This document shows, piece by piece, positions 51,870 to 61,614 of a stretch of 64,000 bases of DNA (within the stretch, counting starts at the first letter, position 1; every line of letters begins with the position of its first letter). The notes below the pieces were generated by a model. The model was not told the origin of the DNA. It ran no database searches and saw nothing but the letters and a program-made list of their open reading frames with translations. This DNA is from Thainema sp966674685. Lineage in GTDB: Bacteria > Cyanobacteriota > Cyanobacteriia > Phormidesmidales > Phormidesmidaceae. Made by a program: the position numbers and the translations under genes. Location: assembly GCA_966674685.1 (NCBI GenBank), contig CBKWJC010000002.1, forward strand, positions 62,001 through 126,000, given 5' to 3'.

Positions 51870-53384
51870 TCAACTTGTATGCTGCTTATGCCAGTCTTCT
51901 GCCTGTTGATGAATGGCGTCTAACTCTTCCGCTGTCATCTTTTTCAGGTTCGCCAAGATCAGATTCATCCGGCCTTGGGACTTCAGCTTCTCAGACTGGC
52001 GCGAGAGAAAGTCCCAGTAGAAAAAATTAAACGGACAGGCATCTTTCCCCGTCCGCTTTGTGCGGCTGTAGGCGCAGCTTTGGCAATAGTCGCTCATCTT
52101 GTTGATGTAATTGGCCGATGACGCATAGGGCTTCGAGGCTAGCATTCCGCCATCGGCAAACAGCCCCATGCCGATCACATTCGTCTGCATCACCCAGTCG
52201 TAGGCATCAATAAACGTCGCATGAAACCAGCTTTCCACTTCCTGCGGCGACAATCCCGCAATCAGCGAAAAGTTGGCCAGCACCATTAAGCGCTGAATGT
52301 GGTGGGCGTAACCCGTGCGCTCCAACTGCGATAGCACCTGCTTCAGACAGTTCATGTCCGCCTGCGCTGCATCCCAGAAAAACTGGGGCAGCGGGTGATT
52401 ATGCTCAAAAAAGTTCTTGGCCGGATAGTCATCACTGACATAGCTATACAGTCCCCGCATGTACTCCCGCCAGCCCAGCACTTGGCGAATAAAGCCCTCG
52501 ACGCTGTTCAGCGGGAGTTTGCGATCGCGCCACGCCTGTTCAACCGCTCGCACAATTTCTTCCGGATGCAGCAGCCCCACATTCATATAGGGCGAAATCA
52601 GTCCGTGCCACATGGTTTCCTCGCCCGTCACCATCGCGTCTTGATATGGCCCAAAGGTGGGTAGGCGCACCTCAACAAAATACTGAAGCACTTGGAGCGC
52701 CTGTTCCCGCGTCGTGCCCCAGCGGAAAGGAGTGGCTTGACCGTAGGTAGGATAATCTGCCGCGTTGACTTGATCAATCACGGCTTGAGTCATCTCATCC
52801 GGCTCGAACCACAGCGGATCGGGCGGGTTCAGATCGCCCTTGGGCGGTTTGCGATTCTGCTTATCAAAATTCCACTGGTTGCCTGCTGGCTCATCACCGT
52901 CCATCATCACATCGAACCGCTTGCGCCCCTCGCGGTAGAACGTCTCCATCAGCAGACTCTTGCGTCCCTTAGCCCACTGGGCAAAAGCGGCGTCTGACCA
53001 GAAAAACTGGTTGTTGGGTGTGATGGTCAACTCGCAAGCTAATTTGAGCGTCTTGAGGTAGCGCTGAAAGGTGCGATCGCAGGGCTGCATCAGCCGCAGT
53101 TCAGTAATATTCTGTTCGCGAATCCACTGGTTGAGCGGCGTTTGAAAATCCTCAGCCTGTTCAACATAGGTGACTGACCAGCCCTGTTGCCGCAGTTCCT
53201 CCGCAAAGTGCCGCATGGCTGACCAAACCAGCACCAGCTTTTGCTTGTGGTAGGGGCGTTCTTTTACATGGCTCAAAGACTCGATCAAAATAACGGCTAC
53301 TTGATCGTTTCCTGGCTCACAGCTTGCCAGCGCCGACTGCCCCAGCGAGAGCTGATCGCCCAATACCCAAATCCCAATTGTCAT
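51870..53384 (-). CDS. FeS-type cryptochrome/(6-4) photolyase-related protein (FeS-BCP/DPRP)
   Basis: 504 residues. The N-terminal alpha/beta domain starts IGIWVLGDQLSLG; the FAD-binding helical domain contains VEGFIRQVLGWREYMRGLYS (about 306-325) and YAHHIQRLMVLANFSLIAGL. Cys349-type cysteine (DMNCLK) plus CQSCAYSRTKRTGKDACPFN give the four ligands of the [4Fe-4S] cluster that marks this class (prokaryotic (6-4) photolyases such as PhrB). FMWD-type motifs (WFHATFIDAYDWVMQTNVIG) are intact. The enzyme should repair (6-4) lesions in light or act as a blue-light sensor. No neighbouring repair gene. Confidence 0.92.
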   Translation of the reverse strand: MTIGIWVLGDQLSLGQSALASCEPGNDQVAVILIESLSHVKERPYHKQKLVLVWSAMRHFAEELRQQGWSVTYVEQAEDFQTPLNQWIREQNITELRLMQPCDRTFQRYLKTLKLACELTITPNNQFFWSDAAFAQWAKGRKSLLMETFYREGRKRFDVMMDGDEPAGNQWNFDKQNRKPPKGDLNPPDPLWFEPDEMTQAVIDQVNAADYPTYGQATPFRWGTTREQALQVLQYFVEVRLPTFGPYQDAMVTGEETMWHGLISPYMNVGLLHPEEIVRAVEQAWRDRKLPLNSVEGFIRQVLGWREYMRGLYSYVSDDYPAKNFFEHNHPLPQFFWDAAQADMNCLKQVLSQLERTGYAHHIQRLMVLANFSLIAGLSPQEVESWFHATFIDAYDWVMQTNVIGMGLFADGGMLASKPYASSANYINKMSDYCQSCAYSRTKRTGKDACPFNFFYWDFLSRQSEKLKSQGRMNLILANLKKMTAEELDAIHQQAEDWHKQHTS

Positions 53385-53406
53385 CTTGCTGTTTAACTAA
53401 ACCTAC

Positions 53407-53510
53407 TTATATAAAATCCGGTTAAGAACCCATTTTGATTTTTGTGAAATGCTTGCTAAGCAAGCATTTCACAAAAATCAAAATGGGTTCTTACACACAG
53501 ACTAGATATT
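53407..53510. repeat. hairpin repeat element, family 1, copy D
   Basis: Ends TATATAAAATCCGGTTAAGA and TCTTACACACAGACTAGATAT flank a perfect 28-bp stem (53430-53488) with core GCTTGC/GCAAGC and loop TAA. It lies between divergent genes, so it cannot serve only as a terminator. Confidence 0.7.
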
Positions 53511-53617
53511 AATACTCAACTTCCGATTTGAAGCGTAAATCATTCTCGGTCATGTTGTGAACGATTCACACAGGAAGCGACTACACTTTCTGTATTCAGC
53601 TTTTTTGAGGAACTGCT

Positions 53618-54529
53618 ATGTCTTATTCCTGGCCCGCTCTGCCGTTGGACGACTGGCAAGACACCTACACCACGCTGCACATGTGGACTCAAATTGTCGG
53701 CAAAATCCGCCTCGTGCAAACGCCCTGGATCAATCACTCCTGGCACGTACCGCTCTATTTAACGGTGCGCGGATTGACAACTAGTCCCATCCCCTACGGT
53801 GATCGCATATTTCAAATTGACTTTGATTTGGTTGATCATCAGCTTCAGATTGCGACCAGCGATCGCAGTTCTCAAACGATTGATTTACGACCCCGCTCCG
53901 TTGCCGACTTCTACCAGGCAGTGATGACGGCTCTAACCGCGCTGGATATTCCGGTCACGATTAATACTCGCCCCAATGAAATTCCCGATCCGATTCCCTT
54001 CGAACAAGATACGATCCACGCCAGCTATGACGCCAACGCTGCTCATCGATTCTGGCAGATTTTATTGCAGTGCGATCGCGTTTTTCACGAGTTTCGCTCC
54101 CACTTTTGCGGCAAGGTCAGTCCCGTGCATTTCTTTTGGGGCAGCTTCGATTTAGCGGTGACTCGCTTTTCAGGTCGTCCCGCGCCCGAACATCCCGGCG
54201 GTGTGCCCAACATGCCTGACGCGGTGGCCAAAGAAGCCTACAACCAGGAGGTCAGCAGCGCTGGCTTCTGGCCTGGAGTCGGACTCGGCTATCCAGCGTT
54301 TTATTCCTATGCCTATCCAACCCCCGAGGGCTTTAAGGATGCTCCAGTGTCACCCAAAGACGCTTTCTTCCACGATGGGTTAGGAGAATTTATCCTCCCC
54401 TATGACGCCGTACGCACGGCGCCTGATCCGGATCAGGCGTTACTGAGTTTTCTGCACAGTACCTATGACGCTGCGGCCAACCTAGCGGACTGGAACAAAG
54501 CAGCCCTACAGCAAACCTGGTTCAAGTGA
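53618..54529 (+). CDS. DUF5996 family protein
   Basis: 303 residues. SWPALPLDDWQDTYTTLHMW and TQIVGKIRL at the start, NHSWHVPLYLT, then FWGSFDLAVTRFSGR in the middle and SAGFWPGVGLG with FYSYAYPTPEGF near the end are the family features, which I recognise as DUF5996. No function is known. It is soluble, complete and of usual length. Transcribed alone between a repeat element and a strong hairpin. Confidence 0.85.
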   Translation: MSYSWPALPLDDWQDTYTTLHMWTQIVGKIRLVQTPWINHSWHVPLYLTVRGLTTSPIPYGDRIFQIDFDLVDHQLQIATSDRSSQTIDLRPRSVADFYQAVMTALTALDIPVTINTRPNEIPDPIPFEQDTIHASYDANAAHRFWQILLQCDRVFHEFRSHFCGKVSPVHFFWGSFDLAVTRFSGRPAPEHPGGVPNMPDAVAKEAYNQEVSSAGFWPGVGLGYPAFYSYAYPTPEGFKDAPVSPKDAFFHDGLGEFILPYDAVRTAPDPDQALLSFLHSTYDAAANLADWNKAALQQTWFK

Positions 54530-54534
54530 TCCAG

Positions 54535-54575
54535 AACGAGAAGGGGGCGACGCAAAGCGTCGCCCCCTTCTCGTT
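54535..54575. terminator. bidirectional hairpin between convergent genes
   Basis: A perfect 19-bp stem AACGAGAAGGGGGCGACGC with loop AAA, 5 bases after the DUF5996 stop and 27 bases from the ugd stop. No T run on either side. Confidence 0.65.
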
Positions 54576-54602
54576 GTCTAAAGCAATATCATTGACGCTA
54601 AC

Positions 54603-55985
54603 CTAGCGGCCAATGCCTTGATATTGGAAGCCAGCCTCAATCAAGAGCTGAGGATTGAGGAAGTTGCGGCCATCGATCATGACGGGTGTGTGCATCAGCT
54701 TCGCCATCTTGGTATAGTCCAGCGCCTGGAATTTCTGCCAGTCGGTGACTAGAACTAGCGCATCACAACCGTCTGCCAACCGCTCAGGATCGGTTTCAAC
54801 AATGACACCCGATAGACCATGCCGCATCCCGCTTTGGGACACAATCGGGTCGTATGCCTTTACTTTGGCACCAAGACGATTCAACTGCTCAATTAGAATC
54901 AGAGCAGGTGCATCGCGCATGTCATCGGTGTCGGGCTTGAAAGTTAAGCCCAGCAAGCCAATCGTTTTACCTTTAAGAATCTTGAGCACTTGCTGAAGCT
55001 TTTCAACAGTCAGCACACGCTGACGGCTATTAACTTCGATAGTGGCCTTCAGCAGTTGAGCTTCATAACCGTAGTCATCTGCAGTGTGAACCAGCGCAGA
55101 TACGTCCTTCGGGAAGCAGGAACCACCCCAGCCGATACCCGCCTGTAAGAACTTGCTGCCGATCCGGGAATCTAGACCAATGCCCTTCGCAACTTGGGTG
55201 ACATCAGCACCGACGCGATCGCAGATATTCGCCACTTCATTGATGAAGCTAATCTTGGTGGCAAGGAACGCATTGGAGGCGTACTTTACCATCTCAGCAG
55301 AACTGAGGTCAGTGGTGACAACTGGAACAGGTGGCAAAGACTTGTCTTCAGCAACTTCCCGATTGACGATAGGCGCATAGAGCTGCTTCATCATCTCCAT
55401 TGCCTTCTGGCTGTTGCTGCCCAAAACAATCCGGTCAGGGTTAAAGGTATCGTAAATTGCAGATCCTTCCCGCAAAAATTCAGGATTGCTGACTACGTCA
55501 AATTCAACATCGACTGTAGCTGTGGCAGCACCAACACCAGCAGTGACGGGTACTTTCTCACGCTCAGCAATGCCATCCAGAACAATCATCCGCACCCAGT
55601 CACCGGAGCCAATGGGTACCGTAGACTTGTTGACAATGACTTTGTAGCCAGACGTCAAATTTTCACCAATGCCACGGGCAACTGCTTCAACATAGCGGGT
55701 ATCACTTTCACCCGTTGGCAAAGCTGGTGTCCCAACCGCAATGAACAGGATCTCGCCATGATCCACCCCTGCGCCCAAATCTGATGTGAATTGAATCTTG
55801 CCATTCTGGATAGCTTGCTGCATCAGTTCTGACAGGCCCGGTTCATAGATCGGAGATTGACCAGACTGCATGAGTTTAACTTTTTCTTCGTTGTTGTCAA
55901 CGCAGATCACATCATGACCTGTGTGAGCTAAGCAAACACCTGTAACGAGGCCAACATATCCGGTACCAATGACACAAACGCGCAT
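54603..55985 (-). CDS. ugd: UDP-glucose 6-dehydrogenase
   Basis: 460 residues: N-terminal Rossmann domain MRVCVIGTGYVGLVTGVCLA, VDNNEEKV, the GVGAATATVDVEFDVVSNPE region, LREGSAIYDTFNPDRIVLGS, catalytic cysteine in GIGWGGSCFPKDVSAL (about 276), and a C-terminal UDP-binding domain with GLTFKPDTDDMRDAP. The enzyme oxidises UDP-glucose to UDP-glucuronate with two NAD+. It is the second gene of a pair with a UDP-glucuronate decarboxylase on the same strand, 142 bases away, giving the UDP-xylose route. In the family GDP-mannose dehydrogenase is an alternative, but the pairing favours UDP-glucose. Confidence 0.93.
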   Translation of the reverse strand: MRVCVIGTGYVGLVTGVCLAHTGHDVICVDNNEEKVKLMQSGQSPIYEPGLSELMQQAIQNGKIQFTSDLGAGVDHGEILFIAVGTPALPTGESDTRYVEAVARGIGENLTSGYKVIVNKSTVPIGSGDWVRMIVLDGIAEREKVPVTAGVGAATATVDVEFDVVSNPEFLREGSAIYDTFNPDRIVLGSNSQKAMEMMKQLYAPIVNREVAEDKSLPPVPVVTTDLSSAEMVKYASNAFLATKISFINEVANICDRVGADVTQVAKGIGLDSRIGSKFLQAGIGWGGSCFPKDVSALVHTADDYGYEAQLLKATIEVNSRQRVLTVEKLQQVLKILKGKTIGLLGLTFKPDTDDMRDAPALILIEQLNRLGAKVKAYDPIVSQSGMRHGLSGVIVETDPERLADGCDALVLVTDWQKFQALDYTKMAKLMHTPVMIDGRNFLNPQLLIEAGFQYQGIGR

Positions 55986-56126
55986 AAACTGAATCCTCTT
56001 CTTAATGATTGGGCAGGGTTGGAGATCAATTGCTAATTAACAGCAACGATCCTGCACATCCTTAAACAATGTCAAAGAACAGTGTCAAATTGCAGATGTT
56101 GCAAGATGAAGGAAAACGAATGCTCC

Positions 56127-57092
56127 TTAGCTAGAAACTGCCTGCTTAGGCAGATGAGAAACCTCTGAACTAAAGCGATCGCGAAAATCGTCGATCATGG
56201 CTTTTAGTCCATCCCGGAGTGGAACCGTGGGTTGCCAACCTAGATACTCTTTAGCCCGAGTAATATCAGGTTGCCGTCGGCGCGGATCATCTTGGGGCAG
56301 AGGTTCAAACTTGATTTCGAGATTGGGATTAATCATCTCGCGCACCGTCTCAGCGAGTTCCAGAATGGTGTATTCCCCTGGATTACCCAGATTAACTGGG
56401 CCGATGAAATCTCCATTCATTAATCGCATGAGTCCATCAACTAAATCCGAGACATAGCAAAAGCTACGAGTTTGTGACCCATCTCCATAAACGGTCAATG
56501 ACTGTCCACGCAGGGCTTGAGCAACGAAATTGCTAACAACACGTCCGTCATTCTCTAGCATTCGTGGGCCATAGGTGTTGAAAATTCGAGCAACCCGAAT
56601 TTCCACATCATTTTGGCGGTGATAGTCAAATGCTAGCGTCTCGGCAACTCGTTTACCCTCGTCGTAACAGCTTCGAATGCCAATTGGATTCACGTTGCCG
56701 CGATAGGTTTCGGTCTGCGGATGAATCTCTGGATCTCCGTAGACTTCTGAGGTAGACGCTAACAAAAATCGAGCTTTAACACGCTTGGCCAAGCCCAGCA
56801 TGTTAATCGTTCCCATCACGTTAGTTTTGATGGTTTTGACCGGATTGTACTGATAATGTACGGGGGATGCAGGGCAAGCCAAATGATAGATCTGCTCAGT
56901 TTCGAGCCGAATGGGTTCGGTAATATCGTGGCGGATTAACTCAAAATTGTAGTAGTCAAACCACCGCAATAAGTTTTCCTTGCGGCCTGTGTAGAAGTTA
57001 TCAAGACAAACAACCTCATTCCCTTCTTCTAAGAGCCGATCTATCAAGTGAGAGCCGATAAAACCAGCGCCACCTGTAACCAGAATTCTCAT
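56127..57092 (-). CDS. UDP-glucuronate decarboxylase (UDP-xylose synthase-like SDR)
   Basis: 321 residues. NAD-binding TGGAGFIGSHL (about 6-16) and DNFYTGRKENL (about 31-41), catalytic serine/threonine in LLASTSEVYGDP (about 110), YxxxK as SCYDEGKR (about 141-148), and the UXS-specific RIFNTYGPRM and SQTRSFCYVSDLV. It converts UDP-glucuronate to UDP-xylose. It precedes ugd on the same strand, so the operon would make UDP-xylose from UDP-glucose for surface or exopolysaccharide synthesis. No glycosyltransferase is adjacent. Confidence 0.92.
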   Translation of the reverse strand: MRILVTGGAGFIGSHLIDRLLEEGNEVVCLDNFYTGRKENLLRWFDYYNFELIRHDITEPIRLETEQIYHLACPASPVHYQYNPVKTIKTNVMGTINMLGLAKRVKARFLLASTSEVYGDPEIHPQTETYRGNVNPIGIRSCYDEGKRVAETLAFDYHRQNDVEIRVARIFNTYGPRMLENDGRVVSNFVAQALRGQSLTVYGDGSQTRSFCYVSDLVDGLMRLMNGDFIGPVNLGNPGEYTILELAETVREMINPNLEIKFEPLPQDDPRRRQPDITRAKEYLGWQPTVPLRDGLKAMIDDFRDRFSSEVSHLPKQAVSS

Positions 57093-57716
57093 GATCCTAA
57101 CTGCTCGAAACTATGGATTAACAACGAACGTAACCACCGTAAGACATGTTTGCAGTCTCTTATCCCAATTCAACTTGAGGATGAATTGAATAGCCCCTTG
57201 TCGGGCATGGGGCTTAAGCCCCTTATTCAACGCAGCCTCACGATTGATATTAGAACACCCCGTGAGCAGCCATCAGTATTCACCAATGGCACGACTGGAG
57301 ACATTCATAAGAACCCTAGCGCTCATTTTGGGTCAGATTAGCTCATGCTAACCATCACCATCGAATGGTACTCAATCAAACATCGGCCTAACAGTGGATG
57401 AAAGCAGTATACCGAGAAACAAATCGGGCTACACGCTGACTGGTAAGAGAGACAGATGAAAGATATGTATTAAACAAGTTGCACTAGTTCCAGGATGCCC
57501 AAACTTACTTCATAAATCGCAAACCATCGTGCTAGCACGTATCTTTCGAATTTGCTTTTAGTTAACTTGATCTCCCTAGAATTATTCAATTTAACTACAA
57601 ACACAAGCTATCGGACGGCATTCAATGCAGCCAATACGATCTGCGGGATTTTACGGAAACTTCAAAGCCTCAAAGAGATAAACTCGGCTAAACTTCAATT
57701 TTCTTCATAATGGTTA

Positions 57717-57765
57717 ATACCGAATCCGGCTAGAAAGAACCCGAGTTATATTTTTTGTAATCAGA
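57717..57765. repeat. hairpin repeat element, family 1, half copy I
   Basis: ATACCGAATCCGGCTAGAAA and the following AACCCGAGTTATATTTTTTG match the left half of the family; the sequence then stops matching. Confidence 0.45.
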
Positions 57766-57783
57766 TTTTGGATCAAGCGACAA

Positions 57784-57829
57784 AAGAGTCAAAAAGGAGA
57801 GTGCGATCGCACTCTCCTTTTTGACTCTT
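57784..57829. terminator. 46-base perfect palindrome after typA
   Basis: AAGAGTCAAAAAGGAGAGTG repeats inverted as CACTCTCCTTTTTGACTCTT about a central HIP1 octamer. Read on the minus strand it follows the typA stop by 20 bases. Confidence 0.65.
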
Positions 57830-57849
57830 CATTACACTAGCCCGGTAAA

Positions 57850-59640
57850 TTACCGCTTAACCAGTTTTTTTGCCATCTTCCGCAAACGAATTGACTCTGG
57901 TGTCACCTCTAGCATCTCATCGGGGCCGATATATTCCAGTGCTCGCTCTAGGGTCATATCAACCGGAGTTTGCAACTGGACGAGTTCGTCGCCCGTAGCT
58001 GAACGGTGGTTCGTCAACTGCTTGGTTTTGCAGATATTCAGCTCTAGATCTTGGGGCCGATTATGTTCGCCGATGATCATGCCTTTGTAGACCTTTGTTC
58101 CAGGCGAGATGAAGAAGACGCCCCGGTCTTCAGCATTCTTGAGTGCATAGAAGGTAGCTGTGCCTTCTTCAAACGCGATCAGTACACCATTGCGACGGGT
58201 ATCGACATCGCCCACCAGCGGACGGTAGTCGAGGAAGCTGTGGTTCATAATGCCGTCACCACGGGTGAGGCGGATGAAATCACCCCGGAAGCCGATTAGA
58301 CCACGCGCTGGAACAATGAACTCCAGTTGAGCGCGACCATCGCTGTTGACGCGCATGTCCTGCATTTCGCCGCGTCGCTGACCGATGGTTTCAATGCAGC
58401 CACCGACGGCTTCTTCAGGAATGTCTAGAACCAGTAGCTCGTATGGTTCACAGGGCTGACCGCTAACTTCTCGATAGATCACCTGCGGCTGAGAAACTTG
58501 GAACTCATAGCCTTCCCGACGCATGGTTTCAATCAAAATGCCTAGGTGCAGTTCACCCCGACCGGAAACGGCAAACTTATCCGGTGAATCCGTGGGTTCA
58601 ACCCGCAGCGCCACATTGGTTTCGAGTTCGCGCATTAAGCGATCGCGCAGTTGACGCGAGGTAACAAAGTCGCCTTCCTGCCCAGCAAACGGTGAGTCGT
58701 TGACGCAGAAGGTCATTTGTAAGGTCGGCTCGTCTACTTTGATCAGCGGTAGTGCCTGTGGCTCATTGGGACAGGTGATGGTTTCGCCAATGTTGGCATC
58801 AGCAAAGCCAGCAACGGCAACGATCTGCCCAGCAGAGGCTTGTTCAATCTCGATGCGTTGTAGACCTTCAAAGCCCATCAGCTTGGTGATTTTACCTTTA
58901 GTGATGCTGCCGTCTTCTTTGACGAGTGCAGCTTGCTGGCTGGCATTAATCGTACCGTTGTGAATCCGGCCAATCACGATCCGGCCCAGGTACTCTGAGT
59001 AATCTAGTGTGGTGACTTGAAGCTGGAGCGGCTTTTCTGGATCGCCGACTGGCGGCGGAACGTGATCCAAAATCGCTCCAAACAGAGGCCGCATGTCTTC
59101 ACTTTCATCGTCGAGGTTACTCTTGGCAAATCCTGCTAGACCAGAAGCGAATAGGTAAGGAAACTCACACTGATCGTCATCAGCACCGAGTTCTAAAAAC
59201 AAGTCGAGTACTTTGTCGATCGCACCGTAGGGATCGGCCTGGGGACGGTCAATCTTGTTGACAACGACGATGGGGCGTAGACCTTTTTCCAGTGCTTTCC
59301 GCAGCACGAAGCGAGTTTGCGGCATAGGGCCTTCGTTGGCATCGACGATCAGCAAGCAGCCATCGACCATGCCAAGTACCCGCTCAACTTCACCACCGAA
59401 GTCGGCGTGACCGGGAGTGTCTACGATATTAATCAGCGTGTCTCCGTAGCGAACCGCTGTATTTTTAGACAAAATGGTGATGCCCCGTTCCCGTTCTAGG
59501 TCGTTGGAGTCCATGACGCAGTCCGGGATGTCCTCGCCCTCGCGAAAAATGCCAGACTGCTTCAGCAGTGCATCGACAAGTGTGGTTTTACCGTGGTCAA
59601 CGTGGGCGATGATGGCAACGTTACGGATAGGTAGCGTCAT
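57850..59640 (-). CDS. typA: GTPase TypA/BipA
   Basis: 596 residues of the translational GTPase family: G1 AHVDHGKTTLVDALLK (about 12-27), G2 around RERGITI (about 51), G3 DTPGHADFGGEVER (about 74-87), G4 NKID (about 127), followed by EF-G-like domains and the BipA-specific C-terminal part with PARGLIGFRGDF (about 446) and KNAEDRGVFFISPGTKVYKG. TypA binds ribosomes and supports assembly and stress responses. Transcribed alone; its terminator is the palindrome beyond the stop. Confidence 0.97.
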   Translation of the reverse strand: MTLPIRNVAIIAHVDHGKTTLVDALLKQSGIFREGEDIPDCVMDSNDLERERGITILSKNTAVRYGDTLINIVDTPGHADFGGEVERVLGMVDGCLLIVDANEGPMPQTRFVLRKALEKGLRPIVVVNKIDRPQADPYGAIDKVLDLFLELGADDDQCEFPYLFASGLAGFAKSNLDDESEDMRPLFGAILDHVPPPVGDPEKPLQLQVTTLDYSEYLGRIVIGRIHNGTINASQQAALVKEDGSITKGKITKLMGFEGLQRIEIEQASAGQIVAVAGFADANIGETITCPNEPQALPLIKVDEPTLQMTFCVNDSPFAGQEGDFVTSRQLRDRLMRELETNVALRVEPTDSPDKFAVSGRGELHLGILIETMRREGYEFQVSQPQVIYREVSGQPCEPYELLVLDIPEEAVGGCIETIGQRRGEMQDMRVNSDGRAQLEFIVPARGLIGFRGDFIRLTRGDGIMNHSFLDYRPLVGDVDTRRNGVLIAFEEGTATFYALKNAEDRGVFFISPGTKVYKGMIIGEHNRPQDLELNICKTKQLTNHRSATGDELVQLQTPVDMTLERALEYIGPDEMLEVTPESIRLRKMAKKLVKR

Positions 59641-59931
59641 GGCAAATTAGAGATCCGTTTATAGTAGTGAACGTGCTGCTGCCGAGGGGCAGCAATGGGT
59701 TTATTTTGTTCGGAGTGACCGATAGGTGAAAATAACCTCTACCGATTGCAGAACAGTTTGTCTGTTTAGAAACAACAAGTTGTCCCTGCTCTGTATCGGG
59801 AATCGTATAGATAAATTAAAGAGATTGATTGAACCGTCGCGAACGGTCTCTACTCCCAAACAAATGTAAACAAGCCTTAATAAGTCTAGCGTACCCACTT
59901 GCTGATTGATCAGAAACGTGCTGGGAATTCG
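59641..59931. other. intergenic region between antiporter gene and typA
   Basis: Only a short palindromic remnant CCGTCGCGAACGG with GTCTCTACTC (59835-59860) is visible; its right part resembles the cyanobacterial GTAGAGACGT-type repeat. The open frame at 59701-59898 has no family resemblance. Confidence 0.4.
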
Positions 59932-61170
59932 CTAAGGTTTTAAGGGTAAACGACTTTCGCTGCCGTGCTTGTTATACCAGGACATCAATGGGCGAGCGCT
60001 AACTCCATGCAGCACAATAGAAATCACAATGGTTAGATAGGTAATCCAGCGCAGATCATCGGTAATTGCACCTGGTAAACCATAACTGATGGCATAGGAC
60101 AAATAGTAAATTGAGCCAACGCCGCGAATGCCAAACCAGCCAAACAGAAATCGGGTGTTCCATTTAAGCTGATCTCCCATTGTGCTGATCCAGGCTGCTA
60201 ATGGTCGAATGATGAAAATTAGACTGCCTGCAATCAGTAAGGTTTCAGGTAAAAATTGCACGGTTTGATTAACGCGTAGCAGGGCACCTAGCAGTAACAT
60301 CGCTCCGACTTCCATCAGTTTTTCGAGCTGAGTGATGAAACCAAGCTGTGACTGGAGTTTTTCATAGGTATGACAATATTTTTGCATGGCCACCCCTGCA
60401 ACAAATACTGCTAAAAATCCATATCCATTCACCAGTTCAGTTAATGAGTAGGAAAGCAAGATTGTGCCGATGGCAATTAAGTCGCTCATCGTTTGGTTGA
60501 TGGCTTTGGCTCGATACAGCCGTTCACTAATCCAGACAATGCCTTTCGCGACTATGATGCCCATGCCCATGCCTGCGACAATGGCCCACAGCAAATCCAC
60601 AATCACCCACTGGCGAAACCAATCGTCTAGATTGGGCTGGGCAATCCAGTAAATACCGCAGTAGACAAATGGAAAAGCGAGTGCATCATTTAGCCCGCCC
60701 TCTGACGTTAGACCAAACCGGAGTTCATCCGTATCATGACGGTGCTCAAGCTGCACCTCTGAGGCCAATACCGGATCGGTGGGAGCGAGAATTGCGCCTA
60801 GCAAAATGGATTCTCCCCAGCTAAACCCTAACCCCCAATGACTGACTGCTGCGATCGCAAAAATTGACAGCGGCATCAAAATTCCGATCAGTCGGATGGT
60901 GGAATTCCAGGCCCACAACTGGAGCGGACGATTCATTTTCAGGCCACAGCTAAACAGAGACACGATCACAACCAGTTCGGTAGCTCGCTCCAGAAACTGT
61001 GAATCGGGTTGAATGTTGATTAACTCAATTCCATAGGGGCCTAATGCAACACCAATCACCACGTAGATTAGGGCGTAAGAAAGCGGTAGCCGCGCAATCC
61101 ACTCGGAACACCAGGTGACTGCTAACAACAACAGCCCAATCACCAGCATCCCCACAATATAAACATTCAT
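59932..61170 (-). CDS. CPA1-family Na+/H+ (cation/proton) antiporter
   Basis: 412 residues, about 12 transmembrane helices. LGPYGIELIN in helix 2-3, LGAILAPTDPVLASEVQ (about 141-157) with the ion-binding TD/N-D type pair, TSEGGLNDALAFPFVY (about 172-187) and FGIRGVGSIYYLSYAI near the end are CPA1/NhaP features. It would exchange Na+ or K+ for H+ at the plasma or thylakoid membrane. The C-terminus is short, with no large regulatory tail. No operon partner. Confidence 0.88.
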   Translation of the reverse strand: MNVYIVGMLVIGLLLLAVTWCSEWIARLPLSYALIYVVIGVALGPYGIELINIQPDSQFLERATELVVIVSLFSCGLKMNRPLQLWAWNSTIRLIGILMPLSIFAIAAVSHWGLGFSWGESILLGAILAPTDPVLASEVQLEHRHDTDELRFGLTSEGGLNDALAFPFVYCGIYWIAQPNLDDWFRQWVIVDLLWAIVAGMGMGIIVAKGIVWISERLYRAKAINQTMSDLIAIGTILLSYSLTELVNGYGFLAVFVAGVAMQKYCHTYEKLQSQLGFITQLEKLMEVGAMLLLGALLRVNQTVQFLPETLLIAGSLIFIIRPLAAWISTMGDQLKWNTRFLFGWFGIRGVGSIYYLSYAISYGLPGAITDDLRWITYLTIVISIVLHGVSARPLMSWYNKHGSESRLPLKP

Positions 61171-61614
61171 ACAGCGTTACATCGTGCCTCAATAACTCAA
61201 CTCATCATCCCTACGGGTTCTTCTAGGGTAGGAGGCCACAAAACAACGCAAATCCGCACGGAGAGGGAAACTAGCTAGCCATAAGGTATTGACGGAACAG
61301 CTCTCTAAGGGAGTTTTAACCGCTCACCACCACATCACCCAAAGTTAACTGTAGGGTTGAGTCGTTATCAGCTACTTAGGTTTTAGCTTCTAGAGATCGA
61401 TTAGCAGAGCGTCTAGTTTATCAATCAAAATTTCGAGCAACATATGATTTGTATCGTTTTACGAATCTGATTCTTTACAAGAAAGAAACGTTTCACACAT
61501 CTATCTGCATATAGATATACACTTTCCACACTGCTCCTATTTTCTCTATTCATCTGGAGACGCTAGGAGCTATCTTTAGCTGTTGTAATTTCTTCCTTGA
61601 AGGGGTTGTTCATA
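61171..61614. other. intergenic region upstream of DUF5684-like gene
   Basis: Divergent promoter space. I see no repeat, tRNA or terminator. It is AT-rich around 61430-61530. Confidence 0.4.

Larger units (their letters stand above)
57093..57849. other. intergenic region between UXS-like gene and typA
   Basis: 757 bases without a supported gene. From 57717 to 57765 lies the left half only of a family-1 repeat. At 57784-57829 is the typA terminator palindrome. The long AT-rich segment 57400-57700 probably carries the promoter of the minus-strand UXS-like gene; I see no other structure. The open frame 57048-57341 overlaps the 5' end of the UXS-like gene in the opposite direction and is not taken. 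Confidence 0.5.

Noticed and set aside
57048..57341. 97-codon open frame upstream of the UDP-glucuronate decarboxylase-like gene
   Set aside because: It overlaps that gene's 5' end in the opposite direction and has no recognisable domain; more likely promoter sequence.
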